A stretch of DNA of 64,000 nt from Galdieria partita (GCA_025991245.1 BQMJ01000008.1:248001-312000), one strand, 5' to 3'. Shown: positions 33,621 to 44,944, counted from the first letter of the stretch. A program made the numbers and translations. The notes: generated by a model not told the origin, from the letters alone.

Positions 33621-33933
33621 GATTTACGATCAATTAACCAAATGATATATCTGATTAGTTTGTATAATTGTCTAATCATATGGACAAGAATATTATTTGA
33701 ACAACTGTTGAATTGAAAAGAGAAGCCTTTGACCAATATAATTGGAACATATGTAACTGTAGTTTATCACTGCTATGAACTTCCTGTGATAAAAAATTTC
33801 AAGTTATTTGTCTTCTTGTTGAAGTGAGAAGTCTTTGGTCTTCTTTTGAAGACTTCATCTCTACTGATGACATCGAAAAATACATTTTGGGAAGCATCGT
33901 ACGCCACGGGTCTTTAGTTGCATCCCCCACACT

Positions 33934-34394
33934 ATGACTCGCGTGAAGCCTTGGAAAGGTGAAAGAAAACCGTGAGTACGCGTTCTCAGGCACACTGCAA
34001 GAATTTTTGACTCATTATGTATTATAGTTTGAGGACCTTAATAAAGTCAAGAAAAGAGAAATCTTGGAAAGAGAAGAAAAGAGAAAAGGAGCGAGAAAAG
34101 GTAGTGCAACAGCTTCGTCAGAATGCAGAACGTGAGAGAGCTGAAAGGCGAAAGGTAATGTTGGTGATTGTTTGCTGTTCAGGTTAGGACTCAACTATAT
34201 AAAGCATGAGAAAGAAGCTAGAGAAGAAGCGCGAAAGCGGAAACTGGAGAACGAAAGGAAGTCAGAACAAGTGCAGCTTGTAAGTTTCATTCATCTTTGG
34301 TTGGCATCTGTTACTGAAACTTGCAAAGGTTACAAATGTAGAAAAGCTAAGGAAGTTGTCGAAGAAAGAACTTCGTAAGCTGCAAGTTAGGTGA
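33934..34394 (+). CDS. rRNA-processing protein CGR1/CCDC86
   Basis: Four exons, 33934-33971, 34028-34154, 34205-34279 and 34329-34394 (introns 56, 50, 49 nt), splice to 101 aa, near yeast Cgr1 (120 aa) and the C-terminal core of human CCDC86. The protein is a single very basic charged helix: KPLRTLIKSRKEKSWKEKKR, ERERAERRK, EARKRKLENERKSEQVQL, ending VEKLRKLSKKELRKLQVR. The KPLRT opening and the RKLENERK block align residue by residue with CCDC86. Cgr1 is nucleolar and needed for 60S rRNA processing. Confidence 0.85.
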
Positions 34395-35635
34395 GACCAG
34401 TCCAAATTGGATACCGGTAGAGTTCGGTAGTTTTCCTTATACAAAAGAGCTTTGTATCATAAAGGTTTCGTATAAACTTACCACACATCTATTCGTTATC
34501 GCGTTGTTTTATTTGTGTTGTATTTTTATTTGGTCTGGAATGAAACAACTACACTGATTGTCGTTGAAAGAACAATCAGCGAATACCAACTTCTTCATCA
34601 TTGTAGTCGTTTCATCAGTGAAATAAGTCAAAAAGTATATCAGCTGAGATGCATTGGTGCGAACAACCCTCCGAGACGGGTCTCGAACTAGTAATGTCTT
34701 ACGTTCTTTTCGATTCTTCACATACAGAAACGACCATTTCCGTACTCTTAAAATCTCATTTTTTCAATTTCTTAGAGCACTAATTCGAAATATACAAAAT
34801 ACCTCAACATGGAACCTATAACTTGTTATAGAACTGTGCTAAGTAGATTGATTCATCTAGTTGAAATGAGTAGATATATGAAAACCAAGTTTCTCTGGGT
34901 TTCATATCGATTCCAGCCATCCTATGAAGGACTGAGTGCTTCAAATTCAGGAAATTGGACCTAGCTGTCGAAAGCACTTCAGAAAGCCTGGAACTGAGCG
35001 AACTGCCTCTTTGTACTGTATTGGTGACAAGTTTTCTATCAGTTCTAACAGAAGGTCTTGGCAGGCTTGCCTTGTTTCTTCATGAAGACAGATGAATCAC
35101 TCTATCACTCTCTTCGAATACTCTAATAACTAGAAACCTGAGTACAAAAAATAAACTTGAACTCTGAAGTACTGCTATTGTTCATAAAGAACTTTCATCG
35201 AAGGTATTCAAGAGAAGCTTTTCAGTTTATGCACCCTTTCATGTATTCTTAGTACTTTCGGTATACAAACACTTCTATTCATTGATATAATAGCTTGCAA
35301 ACAATATTTGACATTCTACAAAGAAAATCAGGCACCTGCCTATAACAAACTGTACAAAAGCCTTCTTCTATTGACAACCACAACACCGACAACAATCATC
35401 CGGTATTACTCTAGAAGATCTTGCTCCTTACTTGTTTCACGTCTAGAATATACATCGTCTTTCATTAGGTACAATACTGACGTTCCTACAACCACAACTT
35501 GTAATTTTCTTTGAAAACGACTTAGAAGACATGTGCCACATTTCATCCCCACTGCAGGACACGTCGATTTGGCCATGACAAATTGCTCGACACGCTAATC
35601 TCAATCATTTCGTACGAGAAGCGCTAAGTTTACAA
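34395..35635. other. Intergenic, no gene supported
   Basis: 1.24 kb with only short frames. A 70-codon minus-strand frame at 34509-34721 and a 68-codon plus-strand frame at 35308-35514 have no recognisable domain. A T-loop-like piece near 34670-34695 was examined and does not fold into a tRNA. Confidence 0.6.
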
Positions 35636-36994
35636 ATGGGACTATGCATCTCGAAAGATGCCAAGTACGAGTCAGATAGCCTAAGAAAATATCACACTTA
35701 CAATAATGAAAATACAAATCAAAAGAATCCTTCTAAAAATACACCAGCAATCGATAATGAAGGCGCGGGTGACTTGTCCGAAAAAGGAGCTGAAACAGTG
35801 CGAAAAACTTTTTCCTTTACAGACAAACACAACGAATCAATATACTTATTGAATGATGCTGAGACAAGTCAAAAGGTCTATTGCGACGATCAAGTTACTG
35901 GATGGAAACCAAATGAAAATAGAGTCCCTTCGGTTTTTGACAAGAGTACTCCAACTAAACATACAATAGCAACAGAGTACCCTGGAGAAGCTTCCGAAAG
36001 TGATATTTCTCATAGTGTTAAGGAACGACCACAACAAGCAAGCCTTGAAAATATCGAAACGACTCGGAATATGAACGAAGACAAGCTAAAAGAAGGACAA
36101 AAAACAAAAGGAGATATTGCACGGCAAGAAACTGGTTTTTATATTTGCAACAGACCAGGGACTGTAGAAAAATTCCTATTAGAAACGCATAGTACTGATC
36201 TGGTTAACGACCTTTCCAAGCAGTCGAACAAAAATCACCAAGTTGAATATGACTTTAAAGGCACAGCTTGCACTGTGAAAAACGGGGAACAAATGACTAT
36301 CGAACAAAAGCATGTATCAATCGTAAAAGAACGAGTAAAGGAATTCGAGCAAAAGCTTCTGTCAACAAAGGGAGAACTCATAAACCAGGAGGCTAGCAGA
36401 ATTTCACGCAATTCGTTACGCAATATTCAAGAGGACAAAGAAGAACGTCTTCGCAACCCTGCCAACACGAGTTCTTGCAATAGCGAACATCGACTAGATA
36501 GGTTGGGGTCTTATCTCGATACTCCAAGGGACGATGCCCAAGTAAAGTCACGCAGAAGCAGTATAAATAAAGCTGAACCACTGTTGAAGACAGAAAGCTC
36601 CCTCAACGAGAGTGAAGGCAAAAGTAGACGAGTACGACGAAATCGAAAGAGCCTAGTCCGGGCTAGTACTGTATTTTCGACTGAAACGCTTTCAAACCTA
36701 GTCGATATATATTCAAGGGAGGCGGAAAAAATAGATGCTGAGAACAGAACTATAGTGAAGGAAACAGAAACACAAGAAACCTTCTTTGAGGATGGCTTGA
36801 TAGCGAAATTAAAGAGGAATGACTCTTCACCTGGCGTTGATCTAGCTGATGAAGTGGCAGTAAGACGATGGAAGTATAAAAACAGGCAACGAAAACTGAG
36901 AGAGTCACGAATCATGTGGGACAATGAGGAAGCAGTTAGAGGTATACGTGGAAGTGTTTTAAAAGCGCATACTTCCATGAAAATATTTATGTGA
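35636..36994 (+). CDS. Orphan protein with myristoylation/palmitoylation N-terminus
   Basis: Intronless, 452 aa, very polar (Glu, Lys, Ser, Asn, Thr, Arg), with no known domain. The start MGLCISKDAK has Gly2 for N-myristoylation, Ser6 in the preferred position, and Cys4 for palmitoylation, so the protein should be tethered to the plasma or endomembranes. Most of it is predicted disordered, with short charged helices near 235-265 and 395-435 (VAVRRWKYKNRQRKLRE). Basic Ser motifs such as SRRSS, NRKS and RASTVF are possible kinase sites. It may be a membrane scaffold or signalling substrate. Function unknown. Confidence 0.7.
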   Translation: MGLCISKDAKYESDSLRKYHTYNNENTNQKNPSKNTPAIDNEGAGDLSEKGAETVRKTFSFTDKHNESIYLLNDAETSQKVYCDDQVTGWKPNENRVPSVFDKSTPTKHTIATEYPGEASESDISHSVKERPQQASLENIETTRNMNEDKLKEGQKTKGDIARQETGFYICNRPGTVEKFLLETHSTDLVNDLSKQSNKNHQVEYDFKGTACTVKNGEQMTIEQKHVSIVKERVKEFEQKLLSTKGELINQEASRISRNSLRNIQEDKEERLRNPANTSSCNSEHRLDRLGSYLDTPRDDAQVKSRRSSINKAEPLLKTESSLNESEGKSRRVRRNRKSLVRASTVFSTETLSNLVDIYSREAEKIDAENRTIVKETETQETFFEDGLIAKLKRNDSSPGVDLADEVAVRRWKYKNRQRKLRESRIMWDNEEAVRGIRGSVLKAHTSMKIFM

Positions 36995-38386
36995 ACCTCC
37001 GATCGGAAAAACTTCCTTTCCCCAGAAATGAAGAGCCCTTGTGAAAATGAGTTGTCGGATACCATTCGTCGAAAGCGAACTGCATATCAATATGCTCTCC
37101 GATTCTGCAGTGCTGATCTTCTTAGTATCGAAACAAATTGTTGTTCCCTTAAGTACTTACATCATGTGTTAAACTTGTATATCTGAAATCTCTGTTTTCG
37201 AGTTGTATAGAATGCCTAGATATGAATAATTCAGTAAGTTGCGATAAATTATTGACTAATGCGAAAAATTTCTTGAGGACAATCAAGAGCTTCTTTAAGA
37301 AATAACGCTTGTAAAGTATTCTTTACATTTCCCAAACACCACTGGCTTCTGGTTCTCCAAGAAAAGAACAAGAATTTCGTTGCACTTCTCACAAGGGCAA
37401 AAGGACATCTAAGCAGCTTTTTCTGAGAATTCGTTTCATTGCAATTCTCACTTTAAACACAAATTGCTCCAAGGACGAGGTTGACTTTCGTCGAATTTAC
37501 GACTCATTGCAGCTTATGTTGTGTTCATCTAAGCATAGAATACAGTAAACTTCCTGTTTCATCTTGCTTCGTTCTTCAAAAGTTCCAATTGTTAGAAATG
37601 GATACGTTGTGAAAGTTACTGAGGCAATATTGACTATAGAAACAAGCATTTACGAAGTACGAGCTGTGGTAGACTGCTATGAACTCCTTCTATGAAATTG
37701 CGTTTCATCAAACCAACTTCATTGCCTGAAAAGTCCTAGCGAAGAAAGAGAAATTATTCCTTTCTTTAGAACTTTCGAGTTTTCCTAACGTAATTTTGCT
37801 TTCCAAATAAGATGTGCGATACTGGAAAAACAAATCTACCCCTTCTTTGTCGCTTTACGAGAAACTGGGCCTTTCAAACACAGTATGAATCATTCTATAA
37901 ACAAGCAGTTGAAACTCTCAGTCTGTCTCAAGTCTTACTCTCGTCTGTGCGTAGTAAGAGCACGTTACTAGTCGAAAGAAGAAAGGGAAATATTTTATTA
38001 TACATATTAATTTGAAAGCTGGGTGACCCTCTTTACAGTCAATATTATGACAACCCAAACCAGTTTGTTCAATTCGTTGACTACATTTTCAATAGTGTGT
38101 AGACCACGCAAATCTTGAGCTCACATTGAAGAGAACTATTTTTCTTGGAGCTATGCTGTACCTTGTATGAACACACTAGTAGAAATATTCAAAGAATCAT
38201 ATAAAATAAACTATACAACTGAAGCAATGTTGAAGTGGATTTCTTATCTTGAGATTTCATGTTCCCTTTGGGTTTGTGATTTGTAATCTTAATGACAATG
38301 CTTCTCTACGAAGATCGTTCCATGATCATTTTTTATTTTGGCGCCCAAAGTGCAGCTTTATTTTAAGCTTCTCTTGAAGAATATCC
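36995..38386. other. Intergenic, mostly unassigned
   Basis: 1.39 kb. A 67-codon frame at 37812-38015 is not convincing. The right end carries the DP promoter with an E2F-like site (listed separately). Nothing else is supported. Confidence 0.6.
38336..38349. promoter_or_regulatory. E2F/DP-type binding site upstream of the DP gene
   Basis: The sequence TTTTGGCGCCCAAA is a near-palindrome containing the canonical E2F core TTTSSCGC (TTTGGCGC at 38337-38344). It is a strikingly GC-rich island in AT-rich DNA and ends 37 bp before the proposed DP ATG. E2F-DP dimers bind this class of site; autoregulation is inferred. Confidence 0.7.
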
Positions 38387-39063
38387 ATGTCTAGGACTTT
38401 AACCTCAGAAGAGGACAGGTCAACTGGTATTGATAAGCAAAGGCAGGTTCATGTTATTCTGTTTCGTCTATTTCTTAGCCACTCTATAGTTGCTTGGTGT
38501 TGGGACAAGAAGCTGTTGATACAGAAGGTAGAAACTGCCGAGGACTTAAGAATATCGCCAGATTAGTTGGTATTAAGATATCTGAAAAAGGCACCACGTG
38601 CTACAGAGAGATAGCTGACGAAATCATACAAGAGCTGTCCAACACAGAGAACCGATCCTTGACGGACGAAAGAAGTATACGTCGAAGAGTCTATGACGCT
38701 ATCAATATACTCTTGGCTATGAAATTTATAAAAAAGGAGTGCCGCTCAATTCAGTGGCATGGGCCACGTTTGACTTGGTACGACTGCAATACAGCTATCA
38801 TACCTAGTGGTATTTCTCCTCCTGCGCAAATATATTTTCGGCAAGAACAGCAAATTCGAAGTTCTTCAGACAGCTCTGTGCTACAAAGAAACGATGGACT
38901 AGTCAAGAAGCCTCTAGTGCTCGTCACTGTTCCCGTCAAGAACGGTCAAATCTGTGTCAATTCGACAGGAGACTTCAAAAAGCTGAAACTCAGAAGCAGT
39001 GGAAACGTAAAACTGTTCGATGAGAATATTCTACGTAGTGTTGTTTCACACCAACGTCAGTAA
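38387..39063 (+). CDS. DP, dimerization partner of E2F
   Basis: The main exon (about 38494-39063) encodes the DP winged helix: GLKNIARLVGIKISEKGTTC, YREIADEIIQEL, then the signature IRRRVYDAINILLAMKFIKK and IQWHG. About 50 residues later a DP marked-box-like strand set follows (KKPLVLVTVPVKNGQICVNS, FDENILRSVV). An upstream exon from the ATG at 38387 (MSRTLTSEEDRSTG) is likely, but I could not fix a phase-consistent splice; the intron lies between about 38425 and 38510. With E2F, DP controls S-phase genes in the nucleus. At about 190-210 aa it is half the usual length, and the coiled coil that normally links the DNA-binding and marked-box parts is not visible. Confidence 0.88.
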
Positions 39064-40318
39064 GGCTAGAGCTACAGAGAAATACGTATAAAGTTTGCAG
39101 AATAAACTAGATCGATACTCGAATATTTAGAAAGGATATGATCACATATGTGTCAATTCGAGAGATTCGCGTACTACAACTTAAGATTTGATACACAAGC
39201 AAAATGGTAAATTTAAAGGTTTAAATTGAGTTGTACTGACTCTTAGCCCTGTTATACCTCCTTAATAGTTAAGAGAAAAGCTTTATGATGACTTCAATAT
39301 CTTCGGTTTTAACTTGTTTGTCCTGAATTTCACAAGATTCGAAACCCTGAAGCATAAAATTGCTGTGCCTCATTACCTTACAACTAGTGTGGATAGAACT
39401 TGACGCCAGCGTCTGGGATAACTTTTGACCTCTTAAAAACAATCCAGCTTTAGATTGGGATGCAAACAGGAACTCTGCACTTTGAACTATGGAGTGAAAC
39501 TCGAATATGTTGAATTCTATGAAGAGCATTTTGTAAATGTGGAATACAGTTTTTGGATTTTGCCAAACTTCAAATAAGTGTAAGTTTTGCGAAGTGTTTG
39601 TGTATTACCTGTATAGAACTAGTTATTATTATAAGGCCTGTTAGACTATTGTGTCCCAACTAAGCTCTTGGTGAGAGGATTCTAATGGATCCAAAGGCAG
39701 CGAGTTGCTGAAGTGCGAAGCAACCACGAACATAACGTTCGGAAAATTCTCGAAACTACATTGGAACAAACCAAAAGAGCATAGTAGGACAAGTCTCTTA
39801 GAAAGGGATAAGCAAATCAAAATCAACATGTTCTATTCTATATATTGAACATTCTCCATTCACTTCCCTTAATCGAAACATTTCACATTACCTTCCCTGT
39901 CTAACTTTGAAAAGTAAATAGCAGAGATGATTGCTGATAAGGGAAGCAGGAGCCAACGAAAGATGGTACATCCTCAAGATAGAGAATCTCTCTCTTTTAA
40001 CTCTAGCAACCAATCTCTAACTGTCTCATGGTTAATGCTTCAAGGAAGATCGCGGAAGAACAAGCTCATTGCACCAAATGCCATGGAAAGTCGGACAAGT
40101 GGATAAGGAGTAAATTGTTAAACAATATGGAAGGCAAAATGTAAAAACAGCTGCAATTGTCAGCAAACGAGATTCATCTTATGTCATCAACCTAATTTGT
40201 TACTTTCAGAGAGTGATTTGAGACCAGCACATCGATACTTGTTTCAAGCCACTATATAAGGTAACGATAAAAGTTGTGCTAAAAATAAAGAATTTATCTC
40301 ATTGTAAAATATAAGTTG
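39064..40318. other. Intergenic with one doubtful small ORF
   Basis: 1.25 kb after the DP gene. The only candidate is the minus-strand frame at 39269-39529 (listed separately). The rest is AT-rich with no repeat or RNA gene seen. Confidence 0.55.
39269..39529 (-). CDS. Hypothetical 86-aa protein
   Basis: ATG frame of 86 codons, starts MLFIEFNIFEF and ends acidic-hydrophobic (EDIEVIIKLFS). Balanced composition and a clean ATG make it better than most small frames here, but no family is recognised and splicing to further exons is possible. Confidence 0.35.
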   Translation of the reverse strand: MLFIEFNIFEFHSIVQSAEFLFASQSKAGLFLRGQKLSQTLASSSIHTSCKVMRHSNFMLQGFESCEIQDKQVKTEDIEVIIKLFS

Positions 40319-41098
40319 TCATGTGTCTCGTTTCCATTTAATGCTGCAGCCAACACTTGGTGTTTGTGGAAAAGGTGGTGTCTTTCCTTGTATCATCCTA
40401 TCAACTGCGTTACGGAGATCCTTACCAGTTCTTGGGACCGTACTATTCGGTCTGCTGTCATCTAATTGACCGTGGTAATAAAGACTCAGGTTGCCATCGA
40501 AGAGAAAAAATTCTGGTGTACAAACTGCTCCGTAAGCCTTTGCTACTTGTTGCGTCTCATCGAAAACATAAGGAAATGTTGTATACAACGTTTCTGCTCT
40601 TTCCTTGATACACTCCACGCTATCCTCTGGAAACTGGCTTGGGTCGTTAGAGCTTATGCCAACCATGGCTATCTTTTGACTCTTCAAGTAGATGCCAAGT
40701 TGGACCAACTGCTCCGAAATGTGTCTTACAAAAGGGCAATGGTTGCACCTATATAAAAAATGGTCCCATAAAATTGAGAAGAAACTCCAAGAAGCAACTT
40801 ACATGAAAACTACAAGAACTCCCTGGCCATGTTGCATGTTCAACTCCAAAAGAGATATATATGTGTTGGTTTTGGGCTCCAGCAACCGGAAATCTGGTGC
40901 CAAACTCCCCAAAGGTAGTTCTAAACTAGAAGTCTTGATCATTGCCCATAACGCCAAATTGCTGACTTCCGTTTCTTTGTCCCTGCTTTTAGAATATTTT
41001 CTTATAATAGTTCCTGAAGGCTTTCTGGTTAAAGACTTGCGAAATTGTCGCACTGCAGGAAATAAACTGAAATTCGTTACAAACAACATGACAGGCAA
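40319..41098 (-). CDS. Peroxiredoxin-like (AhpC/TSA) thioredoxin-fold protein
   Basis: Two exons joined over about 50 nt; the phase-2 splice rebuilds VVFMCNHCPFVRHISEQL, the CNHCPFV active-site block of this AhpC/TSA subfamily. Exon 1 carries GSLAPDFRLLEP, the usual opening of the domain. Exon 2 continues with MVGISSNDPSQFPED, TFPYVFDETQQVAKAYGA and the conserved CTPEFFLFDGN, ending in TPSVGCSIKWK. These proteins are presumed thiol reductases or peroxidases; substrates are poorly known. About 55 residues precede the domain (Arg/Lys/Ser-rich, hydrophobic start), suggesting organelle targeting; an internal Met just before the domain is an alternative start. Confidence 0.85.
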
Positions 41099-41634
41099 TG
41101 AAATTGTTCAAATTCACTTGAGAGGCAATTCAACCCTTTGCGGAGTCCACACGAGTGTTGCCATTGTTTGCCTTCATTACAAAATTTCTGGTGGTTTCCT
41201 GTGTTCTATTAGACTAATTTTGCAAAAGGTGCCTTTTGAGTTGCTTTTTGAATCACTACATACTAGTTGAATAGTGTTTGATATGACATAGTTCTGTTTG
41301 AACTTGATATCTGTGAACTTCTCAGTTATCGACAGTCAGCGGAAGACATTTATAATAGCACTCTCAACTCCACTTGTTTGAAGGGTATCTCTGGGACCTC
41401 ATTTAAGGGCTGAGCAGACCTTAATTTTTGGCCTTTTATTTAAAGAATAAAAAATTATCTACAGTAACAACTGCCCAATCAGAACCTTTTGGCGATCGAG
41501 TTTCTAGTCAACCCAGGGATCCCCTAAACTTTTCACGGAAAACTAACGAAGTCTGGAGAAATCCCACAAGTCTTTTTGAAACGCCTCATATTTTCTTGTT
41601 TATTCATTTTTGGAACGCAACCAAGCTGTCCAAG
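41099..41634. other. Intergenic, nothing recognised
   Basis: About 540 bp upstream of the peroxiredoxin-like gene. Plus-strand frames here are shadows or short. No element seen. Confidence 0.5.
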
Positions 41635-42279
41635 TCATTCTTTCGTCTTTAAGAAGCGTTTTGCTTTCTTTTCATATTGATTGATAATTCTCCTTCTGAG
41701 TTGTTGCCATCGCATTTCAATGCTGTCGACTGCACTTGTATATGTCACTGCAGTGTTACTGATTGGATGCTTCTGCTCCTTCCGTTCAATTGAGTAGACA
41801 GCTTTTTGGCAAAGCTTCAAGAGTTTCGCAGCGAAGAAAGAAACATTGATCATGCTTCCTTGTAAGATTGAGATGAGCCGCAGCATGAAAGCAAAACGAA
41901 GAATGAAGTACTTCCAACTTTTGTACAGACAAAACTTTATAATGTATAAGGACATAATATAACTGATAATGCATAATAAGTCTCCTGGGTAGTGTCTTTC
42001 TTTGATCAGGAATTCTGGAGCTGTGCTAATAACATAGCAGGTTTCTCCTTTTGTTGGAAGTCTTAAAGTTCTACCCGTCCAAACCGAATATGTCAAACGA
42101 GACCGTTGTTGGCATATATTATGGAGCTCTGTTGAAAGACTCTCCTTAGTGTTCCATGACATAAACTTTGGCTCAATGGAAATGAAGGAAAGATGAGACA
42201 TGGAATCCAAAATTCTCAATGATGGCAGACACGTTTTCCAGGACACGCTTTTATCATTAACTGTGTGTTGCAAAGCCAA
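41635..42279 (-). CDS. Hypothetical membrane protein
   Basis: ATG frame of 214 codons without introns. Residues about 100-150 hold hydrophobic stretches (LLCIISYIMSLYIIKFCLY, then FILRFAFMLRLISILQG) that could form two membrane helices; the C-terminus is strongly basic (RWQQLRRRIINQYEKKAKRF). The N-terminal half is Ser-rich and soluble. No family recognised. The length is well beyond chance in this AT-rich DNA, so a real gene is likely, perhaps with extra exons. Confidence 0.5.
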   Translation of the reverse strand: MALQHTVNDKSVSWKTCLPSLRILDSMSHLSFISIEPKFMSWNTKESLSTELHNICQQRSRLTYSVWTGRTLRLPTKGETCYVISTAPEFLIKERHYPGDLLCIISYIMSLYIIKFCLYKSWKYFILRFAFMLRLISILQGSMINVSFFAAKLLKLCQKAVYSIERKEQKHPISNTAVTYTSAVDSIEMRWQQLRRRIINQYEKKAKRFLKTKE

Positions 42280-42950
42280 GTGGAATAACTGGCAGTTACT
42301 GTCTTTGGTTTATAGGTTTGTTTGAACATTCAGAAGTGGGAATGTGGAATTTGTCTTGTGGCTTCCTGAGTTGAGACCATCGCTGAGGGTGGGCTGTCAT
42401 AAGTCTAAGTAGTTCAGATGCTTGACTTTCTCAAAACTGTCTATTATTTATTTAATTCCTTTATTCTACCACCTATTCAGGGCTGGTTTCTAATTGGACA
42501 GTGTTGATTTTCTTCTGTTACAAAGCCTTTCTATATCTCACTTTCAGGAGAATGGAAATTACCCAGTTTCTATCAAAACTTTTCAATCCTTGAAGAAGAC
42601 TTCTTACTCAAAAAGTTGTTTTCCCAAACTTTACTTTTACGTACTGGTTTTGATATGTTTCGCTCGTTCCAGACAAGCAATATTTTTGGTGAAGAGTGAA
42701 TATATTGATATTTTCCAAAGTTTCTATTCTTATTGAAGGTTCTGACAAATATCAAATGAATACACTGCCAGTTTTTGCGTTGTCGATTTGGAAAGATGGC
42801 ATCATAGAACGTCTTTGTATGAAGGTATTCATTGTTTCGACTGACTTTTGATGAAGGGTTGAGATGGAGCATCGGAATGAAATTCATTCTTTGTTCGACT
42901 TGGGACAGTGGCTCTCTTGTAAGGTGTGTTTTGCTTTTAGTACAACTGTT
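42280..42950. other. Intergenic, nothing firmly recognised
   Basis: 670 bp between divergent genes. An 80-codon plus-strand frame at 42494-42736 and a minus-strand frame at 42573-43007 overlap each other and the acylphosphatase; neither looks real. Confidence 0.5.
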
Positions 42951-43250
42951 ATGTGTCGTTCCAAGCCTTTTGCTGCAGTAACTCTCAAAATTTTTGGTAG
43001 AGTTCAAGGCGTCTGTTATAGAGCATCAGCAGTGGAAAAGGCTGAGGAGTTGGACTTGGTTGGCTGGGTGAGGAATAACAGAGATGGCACAGTGGAAGCA
43101 GAAGTGCAAGGTGTTCGTGACAACCTGAAGTTTTTTGTAGAATGGTGTAAACGAGGTCCCGACGTCGCGAAGGTTACAAAAGTTCAGGAACAGTGGAAGG
43201 ATATAGACAGAGTAGAATATACTAGTTTTCGGGTGGAAAGAACCATCTGA
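42951..43250 (+). CDS. Acylphosphatase
   Basis: 99 aa from the ATG at 42951, the family's normal size. The acylphosphatase signature GRVQGVCYRASA contains the phosphate-binding Arg, and VGWVRNNRDGTVEAEVQG contains the catalytic Asn; the ending VEYTSFRVERTI fits the final strand. The enzyme hydrolyses acyl-phosphates such as 1,3-bisphosphoglycerate or carbamoyl phosphate in the cytosol. The frame is open to an earlier ATG at 42864, which would add 29 residues without family similarity, so the internal start is preferred. It is the last confident gene before the gene-poor domain. Confidence 0.93.
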   Translation: MCRSKPFAAVTLKIFGRVQGVCYRASAVEKAEELDLVGWVRNNRDGTVEAEVQGVRDNLKFFVEWCKRGPDVAKVTKVQEQWKDIDRVEYTSFRVERTI

Positions 43251-44641
43251 TGGTAGGAAATTGACTTCCCTTGCCTTCGTACGCGGACCAACTCAATGTT
43301 TCGTTTTTACATAATCTTTACTTTACTTTTATAATAGCTTTAGTTTCATTTTCTTTCCTGCTACTAAATCTCTTACTTCCTCTTTTATTCAACCGTACAT
43401 GTATTGCTTTTTTGAGTTGAGACTGGAACATCTCAGTTTAGACTTTCTTGGACTCTTAACTTGTTTTAATGTCAACCTTCTCTCTATTTGGATACATCTT
43501 GGAACTTTTATATTTGAAATTTGCTCGATAGTTGGATAGTTGCGTATTCTTGACCAAATATAGCAAAGGTGTAACGCATATTTCTATGATGTCTCTCTTG
43601 TACTTAGTATTGAAATACTATCACCTTATTTAAGCAATGCAAAATGCCACTTACAAACAATATCTTATCGAACTGTCCAGATGACATGGACCAAGAATTT
43701 CTATTACTTTATTTTGGTATTTGGATTCTTGGCTCTTTAAAGTCTAATTTTGGTTAAAATATAAAATTTATCCTTGAGATACTTTATGCTTCTCTTTGAG
43801 AAAGGAAATAGATTGCTATTCAAAATTAATAGCAGCATCCGACTCCAGTATTCAAACTGTTCCTCAAATATTTCAGCATTTTATCTGGAAAAACTATTCG
43901 CAAATTTTCCTACCACATGTATTCGCACTTGTTTGCTCCAGCAGTGAACGGTATGTGGATTGGATGCATTTCCAAAACTCTGAGAAAAAGATAAACTATC
44001 TTGCGGTTGCTCAAGTCAAACAATAGGGCTTTTTTGCATATGTTCAAAATTGTATCTGCTTGTTATTTGTCATTCTACACGTTGATTTGAATAAACTTGT
44101 ATGGCATGAAGGGTCTAGTTAGAATAAACCAGAGGGAATAAGATTTTTCTCGTATTTTGTTACGATTCTCGACGTTTGCAAAAATAGTTGAGACTGTTCC
44201 GAAACAAATAGCATTTTGGCAACTCCCTAGTTTATATCTTGTCTTTATCATTCTTCAAAGTAGTATTTATACAAGATCTGCTACTTCAACTTATTCTAGT
44301 AAATGAAGATAGTGATTCACAGCAGCGAATTTTCTAAACAATGTTTGCAGCAACAGATATTATCGGTCAATCACTAAGAATATGCTCACCGCAATATTCC
44401 TTGTGTGTTGTTTAGAAAGACTTCACTTGTCTCGTTCACCTTTACATTTTTCCTTTACAAAGCATAACAACTTTCCAGCACACAATTCTATTTCAATTGC
44501 CTCAGATTGCATTTGTTTTTCGTTTTTAGAAACTTCCCTTTTCTATCTTGATATATGAAGACTTTTTCTTATTTGAGAAAAACAATCAATCGTCAATTTT
44601 GAAAGATAAGATATTTTGAGGTTTCGTAAGGAGTACAAATA

Positions 44642-44944
44642 TTGACTTTACATAGGAAAATCCTTCCTAAAGTAACTTTGGAAACAATATGTAAGACAGC
44701 TAGACCTTGTTTCTTTCCGAAAACTCGAAAGAAAGAACAGAGTGGTTCAAAAACGAGGTGCAAGAAAACGCAGCCAAAGGGAGGACCTTCAAAACTTTCA
44801 AATAATGAATTTGTACCGTTTGTTTCTTTTGATTTTGCTGAAGAGAGAAGTGCAAAAAAAGCTATACATGGCATATGTGAGGTCGAGGATTTCTCGACGT
44901 ACCATCTCGTCTCAAAGGGTACGATAATAGGAAACTTTCTATAA
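44642..44944 (+). CDS. Doubtful 100-aa basic ORF
   Basis: The frame is open for 100 codons; the first half is very basic (Lys/Arg with Pro), the second half is mixed (VPFVSFDFAEERSAKKAIHG). The opening codon is not ATG. No family recognised; it may be an exon of a decayed or unrecognised gene. Confidence 0.2.
   Translation: MTLHRKILPKVTLETICKTARPCFFPKTRKKEQSGSKTRCKKTQPKGGPSKLSNNEFVPFVSFDFAEERSAKKAIHGICEVEDFSTYHLVSKGTIIGNFL

Noticed and set aside
34650-34700. Possible tRNA T-arm (TTCGAGA)
   Set aside because: Flanking bases do not pair into a T-stem and no acceptor or anticodon arm can be drawn on either strand.
40692-41270. 192-codon plus-strand frame
   Set aside because: Antisense to the peroxiredoxin-like gene, whose active site and splice are clear.
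42573-43007. 144-codon minus-strand frame
   Set aside because: It overlaps the conserved acylphosphatase on the other strand and shows no motif.
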